NCBI RefSeq assembly: GCF_022370755.2
Contig: NZ_CP092364.2
Span: 5,022,001 to 5,086,000, forward strand
Origin: Mycolicibacterium goodii
Lineage (GTDB): Bacteria > Actinomycetota > Actinomycetes > Mycobacteriales > Mycobacteriaceae
Direction: 5' to 3'
Length of the DNA stretch: 64,000 bases
The position numbers were made by a program, and so were the translations under genes. Each line of letters opens with the position of its first letter. The stretch's first letter is position 1. Below the pieces are notes generated by a model. That model saw only the letters and a program-made list of their open reading frames with translations, was not told the origin of the DNA and ran no database searches. Shown here in pieces: positions 60,416 through 64,000 of this stretch.

Positions 60416-60495
60416 AGACTATTCGAGAAGATGTCCGAAACGCGAATGAACATGGCCGATGTTCAATTTTCCGACAGTCGCGCGTCGCATAGCGT
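60416..60495. promoter_or_regulatory. Divergent AraC/exporter control region with 19-bp perfect dyad
   Basis: TGAACAT-GGCCG-ATGTTCA (60447-60465) is a perfect 7-5-7 inverted repeat in the middle of the gap. A -10 TAGTCT (60421-60416, minus) serves the AraC gene and TAGCGT (60490-60495, plus) lies 8 nt before the GTG of the exporter. The dyad is centred about 40 bp from either start, fit for coordinated control. Confidence 0.55.
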
Positions 60496-60503
60496 CGAGT
60501 CAC

Positions 60504-61283
60504 GTGAACAACATCGTCCTGCTGCTCATGTTCGGTGTATTCATCGGTTTGACCACGGTGTTCTTCGGTTTCGGCGGCGGTTTCGTCGTTGTGCCCGTGC
60601 TCTACGGCCTCAACGCCGGTCATCCTGACGCGATGCACATCGCGGTCGCGACCTCGACGGCCGTCATGGTCGTCAACGCCTCCATCGCCACCTTCACCAG
60701 CCGTTCCACCGGGCTGATCAGACGCGATTACCTGATGCCGCTGGCGGTGTTCATCGCCGGAGGCGCCGCGATCGGCGTACTCGTCGCGACCCGCACACCA
60801 GACTCGCTCGTCCATGCACTGTTCGTCGCCTACCTGCTGATCACCATCATCGACGCGGTGGCCCGTCGGGGCTTCCTCGAGCGGTCCGGCGATCCTCGAC
60901 CCCTCGGCAAGGCAGCTTCGACGGTCGGAGGCCTCGGTATCGGGGCAGTGGCCGCCTTCCTCGGAGTGGGCGGAAGCGTCATGACGGTTCCCCTCCTACG
61001 ACGCCGGCAGGTGTCCATGGCTGCGGCGACGGCAATGGCGAACCCACTCAGCATCCCGGTCGCGCTCGTCGGAACTGTCATGTACTCGATACCTCGTGAG
61101 CCCCTCGACTCGTTGGGAGTCGTGGGATATGTCGACGTCCTTGCCTGTGGATGCCTCTTGGCGGTTTCGCTACCGACGATCGCGCTCGGTCGCAAACTCG
61201 TTCGCCATGTGCCTGACCGCATCCACGCGATCGCGTACGTGGCGCTCTTGGTGGTCGCGCTGGTCGCGATGCTCACCGTCTGA
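60504..61283 (+). CDS. TauE/SafE (TSUP) family membrane exporter
   Basis: The product has 259 residues and about eight TM helices in two repeats. The TSUP glycine-rich motifs are FFGFGGGFVVVPVLYGL and AAFLGVGGSVMTVPLL. Members export sulfite, sulfonates or small organic anions. The GTG at 60504 is likely leaderless. An AraC regulator divergent from it suggests induction by the exported compound or its precursor, which is inference. Confidence 0.88.
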   Translation: MNNIVLLLMFGVFIGLTTVFFGFGGGFVVVPVLYGLNAGHPDAMHIAVATSTAVMVVNASIATFTSRSTGLIRRDYLMPLAVFIAGGAAIGVLVATRTPDSLVHALFVAYLLITIIDAVARRGFLERSGDPRPLGKAASTVGGLGIGAVAAFLGVGGSVMTVPLLRRRQVSMAAATAMANPLSIPVALVGTVMYSIPREPLDSLGVVGYVDVLACGCLLAVSLPTIALGRKLVRHVPDRIHAIAYVALLVVALVAMLTV

Positions 61284-61392
61284 GTCCCGACCCGCCGTCT
61301 GACCGGTTTGAGAGCCATGGAGCTGACACGCGAGGTTCGTCGGCGGGTTCCGCTCTGACCTCTGGTTGCACTCGTGTCGTCACGTTAGAAAT

Positions 61393-61435
61393 AACATCAG
61401 ACATGTTGAATATGTGATGTTTGGCGTGATACGGT
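61393..61435 (+). promoter_or_regulatory. DeoR gene promoter with 12-5-12 dyad operator
   Basis: AACATCAGACAT (61393-61404) and ATATGTGATGTT (61410-61421) form a dyad, with perfect outer heptamers AACATCA/TGATGTT. The -35 TTGAAT (61406-61411) lies inside it, and the extended -10 TGATACGGT (TACGGT at 61430-61435) is 18 nt downstream. Repression by the DeoR protein would block RNA polymerase binding. The 187-bp gap holds no other feature. Confidence 0.6.
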
Positions 61436-61470
61436 CGGCCGCGATATGACGTGGGTTACAGGAGGTGGCC

Positions 61471-62316
61471 GTGCCAGCACAGTTGCGCCGCACCAGCAAT
61501 CACTCACATCGGCGTTCGGAGATCGTTGAGTTCGTCCGGGCTCGCGGCTGGGCCCGCATCGACGAACTGGCGGATCAATTCAGCGTGAGCACCATGACGA
61601 TCCACCGCGATCTCGACCACCTCCACGCCCAGGGCATGCTTCGCAAAGTGCGGTCGGGCGCCGAAGCGCCGCCGAGCGAGGCCTTCGAGCGCAACATCGA
61701 CTTACGCAAGGCGCTCAACCTCGCCGAGAAACGGGCGGTTGCGAACGCCGGATTCGACTGGGCCGCAGCCCAGGTCGAGATGCAAGCCGTCGCAATGGAC
61801 GACAGCACGACCGCGCTGCACGTGCTGCCCCGATTGTCGGAACGCCTGCCACTGACCGTGGTCACCAACTTCCTGCCCGCGATCAACGAGCTGTCGACAG
61901 ACCCACGGGTGCGGCTCAACGCCATCGGGGGCGACTACGTTCCGGAGTTCTCGTCGTTCGTCGGCGCGCAGGCCGTGCGGGCGCTGCGAGACATGCACTA
62001 CGACGTGCTGTTCATGTCGGTCACGGCCGTCTCGCGCGGCATGTGCTTTCATCCGTCGAGCACGGCAGCCGAGCTCAAGCGGGCCTTCATGGAAAGTGCC
62101 GAACTGCGCGTGCTGCTCATCGATCACACCAAACCGGCTCGTCGCGCCATCCACCGCATCTGCGCACTCGAAGACTTCGATGCCGTCGTCATCGATGCCG
62201 GTGTCGGCGCCGATGACATGGAGCAGATGCAGGCCACCGGTGCGAACATCATTGTCGCGCAACCTGCTCCGATCATCACGGCGGAACCGGAACTCAGCGG
62301 GGCGACGCCGCGATGA
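61471..62316 (+). CDS. DeoR family regulator of a sugar/polyol operon
   Basis: The product has 281 residues. The winged HTH is SEIVEFVRARGWARIDELAD then FSVSTMTIHRDLDHLHAQGM, followed by a DeoRC phosphosugar-sensing domain (VAMDDSTTALHVL, VTNFLPAINELS, GGDYVPEFSSFVGAQA, LLIDHTKPARRA). AGGAGG sits 5 nt before the GTG at 61471, which is preferred to GTG 61465. The stop overlaps the FGGY kinase start by 4 nt, so regulator and enzymes share a transcript. The inducer is probably the phosphorylated substrate of that kinase. Confidence 0.9.
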   Translation: MPAQLRRTSNHSHRRSEIVEFVRARGWARIDELADQFSVSTMTIHRDLDHLHAQGMLRKVRSGAEAPPSEAFERNIDLRKALNLAEKRAVANAGFDWAAAQVEMQAVAMDDSTTALHVLPRLSERLPLTVVTNFLPAINELSTDPRVRLNAIGGDYVPEFSSFVGAQAVRALRDMHYDVLFMSVTAVSRGMCFHPSSTAAELKRAFMESAELRVLLIDHTKPARRAIHRICALEDFDAVVIDAGVGADDMEQMQATGANIIVAQPAPIITAEPELSGATPR

Positions 62317-63839
62317 GGGCACCACTCGTGCTCGCGGTCGACTGCTCGACGACCGCGGCGAAGGCCATCATCGTCGACGCCAAGGGTGACCTGGTGGGAA
62401 CCGGCGCACAGGCGCTGCAGACCCAGACCCCCGCGCCGCACTGGTTCGAGCAGGACGCCGCGGACTGGTGGACGGCGACCGACGAGGCCGTTCGACAGGC
62501 ACTCAGCGAGATCGACGACCGCGGTGCCGTAGCGGCCGTCTGTGTCACGCACCAGCGCGAGACCTTCGTCTGCCTCGACGCCGACGAGTCGCCGATCAGG
62601 CCGGCGATCCTGTGGATGGACGGGCGCGCGGACGCCGAGACCAGAAGCCACGGAACGCAACGCGTCGAGCTGTTGTCGGGTAAGCCGGCCGACATCACGC
62701 CGGGCCTGTACAAACTGCTGTGGCTGCGCCATCACGAGGCCGACACGATGGCGCGCTGTCACCGCATCGCCGACGTGCACACCTATCTCACACATGCGAT
62801 GACCGGGCGGTGGGTGTCGAGCACCGCGTCGGTGGACCCGCTGGCGTTGATCGACCAGGCCACCGGGGACTACAGCGATGAGCTTCTCGAGCTCTGCGGG
62901 TTGAACCGTCATCAGCTGCCCGATCTGGTGCCCACGGGCACCTCGCTCGGGCCGTTGCGTCCCGAGGTCGCCGAGGCGTGGGGGCTGAATCCCGACGTCG
63001 TGGTGGTTGCCGGCACCGGCGACGGTCAGGCCGCCGGCCTCGGCCTCGGTGTGACCGATCCCGGAGTGGCGTATCTGGTCCTCGGCACCGCTGTGGTGAT
63101 CGGCGCGGAGATGACGTCGTATCTGCCGTCTCGCGCCTACCGATCGATGATCTCGGCGATGCCCGGCCAGACCACCGCGGAGACATTCAGCTCGTCGGGT
63201 ACCTATCTGCCCACGTGGTTTCGCACCGAGTTCGGCGACCCGGAACTCGGCGGCGCCCCCGATCCGCGTCTCGAGCGCGACGCCGCAGCACTGCCGGTGG
63301 GCAGCGAGGGTCTGCTGACCCTGCCCTACTGGAACGGCGCGCAGACGCCGCACTGGGACAGCCGCGCTTCCGGCATAACCCTCGGTTGGCGCGGCTGTCA
63401 TACCAAGGCCCACATGTACCGTTCGCTACTCGAAGGCATCGCCTTCGAGCTCCGCATGCAACTCGACGGGCTCGAAGAGGCCCGCGGTGAACGCGTCGAG
63501 GTGCTGCGCGCGATGGGCGGGGGTGCCCGCAGCGTGTTGTGGACGCAGATCCTGGCCGACGTGTTCGGCAGGCCGCTGGAAGTCTGTGCCTCCGGGGAGG
63601 TCAGTGCGCTCGGCGCGGCCGCGGTCGCATTGACCACGATCGGCGAATTCAGCTCGATTCCCGAGGCCGCGGCCGCGGTCGCCCGCACCGACGCCGTGAT
63701 CGAGCCCCGCCCCGACGCCGTGGCCCGCTACGCGGAGCTACGTGTCCTGTACCAACGCCTGTTCACCGAGACCCGAGACCTGCTGCACACCCTGCACGAC
63801 TTGGGCCAGCACCACGAAACACGAGGAGATCAACGATGA
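62313..63839 (+). CDS. FGGY family carbohydrate kinase
   Basis: The product has 508 residues. The N-terminal ATPase motif reads LVLAVDCSTTAAKAIIVDAKG, with WWTATDEAVRQALSEI, and PAILWMDGRAD follows. The C-terminal FGGY domain has PYWNGAQTPHWDSRASGITLG and LRAMGGGARSVLWTQILADVFG. It phosphorylates a pentulose, polyol or related sugar with ATP. Xylulokinase-like members are closest in appearance, but the substrate is not assigned. It overlaps genes on both sides by 4 nt. Confidence 0.9.
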   Translation: MRAPLVLAVDCSTTAAKAIIVDAKGDLVGTGAQALQTQTPAPHWFEQDAADWWTATDEAVRQALSEIDDRGAVAAVCVTHQRETFVCLDADESPIRPAILWMDGRADAETRSHGTQRVELLSGKPADITPGLYKLLWLRHHEADTMARCHRIADVHTYLTHAMTGRWVSSTASVDPLALIDQATGDYSDELLELCGLNRHQLPDLVPTGTSLGPLRPEVAEAWGLNPDVVVVAGTGDGQAAGLGLGVTDPGVAYLVLGTAVVIGAEMTSYLPSRAYRSMISAMPGQTTAETFSSSGTYLPTWFRTEFGDPELGGAPDPRLERDAAALPVGSEGLLTLPYWNGAQTPHWDSRASGITLGWRGCHTKAHMYRSLLEGIAFELRMQLDGLEEARGERVEVLRAMGGGARSVLWTQILADVFGRPLEVCASGEVSALGAAAVALTTIGEFSSIPEAAAAVARTDAVIEPRPDAVARYAELRVLYQRLFTETRDLLHTLHDLGQHHETRGDQR

Positions 63840-64000
63840 GAGCGGCCATGTTCTATGGGCCAGGAGACTTGCGACTGGAAGACGTCGCGGCCACCGAACC
63901 CGGGCCAGGCGAGGTGCTGGTGGATGTGAAAGCCGCAGCGACCTGCGGCACCGACTTGAAGTCCTACCGTCGCGGCCATCCCAAGCTCTTCCCGACGCTG
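63836..64000 (+). CDS. Zinc-binding alcohol (polyol) dehydrogenase, N-terminus only
   Basis: Fifty-five codons lie in the window. The start MRAAMFYGPGDLRLEDVAAT and the block VKAAATCGTDLKSYRRGHP, with zinc ligand Cys37, mark a medium-chain dehydrogenase of the sorbitol, threonine or L-iditol dehydrogenase type. The ATG overlaps the kinase stop (ATGA). It probably oxidises a polyol to the ketose that the kinase then phosphorylates. Confidence 0.82.
   Translation, partial: MRAAMFYGPGDLRLEDVAATEPGPGEVLVDVKAAATCGTDLKSYRRGHPKLFPTL

Overview
The window is high-GC actinobacterial DNA and almost certainly comes from a fast-growing Mycobacterium, Mycolicibacterium smegmatis or a very close relative. 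The reason is gene order: metZ, rhodanese, purT, purA, an M50 protease, fba, a DedA protein, the form I CO dehydrogenase cluster with its LysR gene, an SpoU methylase, a lipoprotein, ttfA, clpB and a flavohaemoglobin follow the Mycobacterium tuberculosis Rv0356c-Rv0391 neighbourhood, with extra catabolic genes between them. No rRNA, tRNA, CRISPR array, insertion sequence or phage gene was seen. No gap without a gene exceeds 300 bases.

Layout. 1-1.2 kb: a partial amino acid permease behind a LysR regulator. 1.2-5.5 kb: a minus-strand sulfur/purine unit (UBP zinc finger, purT, membrane protein, rhodanese, metZ, small acidic protein). 5.5-9.2 kb: a Na+/H+ antiporter overlapping an MMPL transporter. 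9.2-10.7 kb: a P450-ferredoxin pair. 10.6-13.2 kb: purA, a thioesterase and a membrane protein. 13.3-18.9 kb: core genes including a metalloprotease, the zinc exporter zitA, fba and DedA. 18.9-28.4 kb: the aerobic CO dehydrogenase locus, with structural genes coxMSL, two XdhC-like chaperones, a MoxR ATPase, CoxG, a VWA protein and a LysR regulator. 28.4-33.7 kb: an F420 oxidoreductase, GH76, an rRNA/tRNA methylase, a lipoprotein, an SDR and ttfA, which encodes the MmpL3 partner. 33.8-36.6 kb: TetR divergent from a Rieske oxygenase/dehydrogenase pair. 36.7-39.3 kb: clpB under HspR/SigH-type control. 39.4-44.9 kb: CYTH, GAP family, TetR/membrane protein, flavohaemoglobin and aldose epimerase genes. 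44.9-50.6 kb: an acyl-CoA catabolic regulon (ligase and MFS divergent from SDR, acyl-CoA dehydrogenase and TetR) with two matching operators. 50.7-59.5 kb: an accessory island. 59.6-61.3 kb: AraC divergent from a TauE/SafE-type exporter. 61.4-64 kb: a polyol/sugar operon (DeoR regulator, FGGY kinase, start of a zinc alcohol dehydrogenase).

The least explained part is 50.7-59.5 kb. A fused ThiF-like E1/nitroreductase enzyme is followed on the same strand by two orphan small proteins and a methyltransferase. It is divergent from a P450. Beyond a TetR gene lie a dienelactone hydrolase-like enzyme, a second methyltransferase, a 46-codon basic small ORF directly behind a Shine-Dalgarno sequence, and an IrrE-like zinc peptidase whose catalytic Glu is replaced by Gln. 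This could be an uncharacterised tailoring or sensing module, but no substrate can be named from sequence.

Many genes here look leaderless: a TANNNT -10 box sits 6-8 nt before ATG or GTG. Several regulatory palindromes can be read directly next to LysR, TetR, DeoR, AraC, zitA, coxM and clpB genes. They are listed individually because they can be tested.
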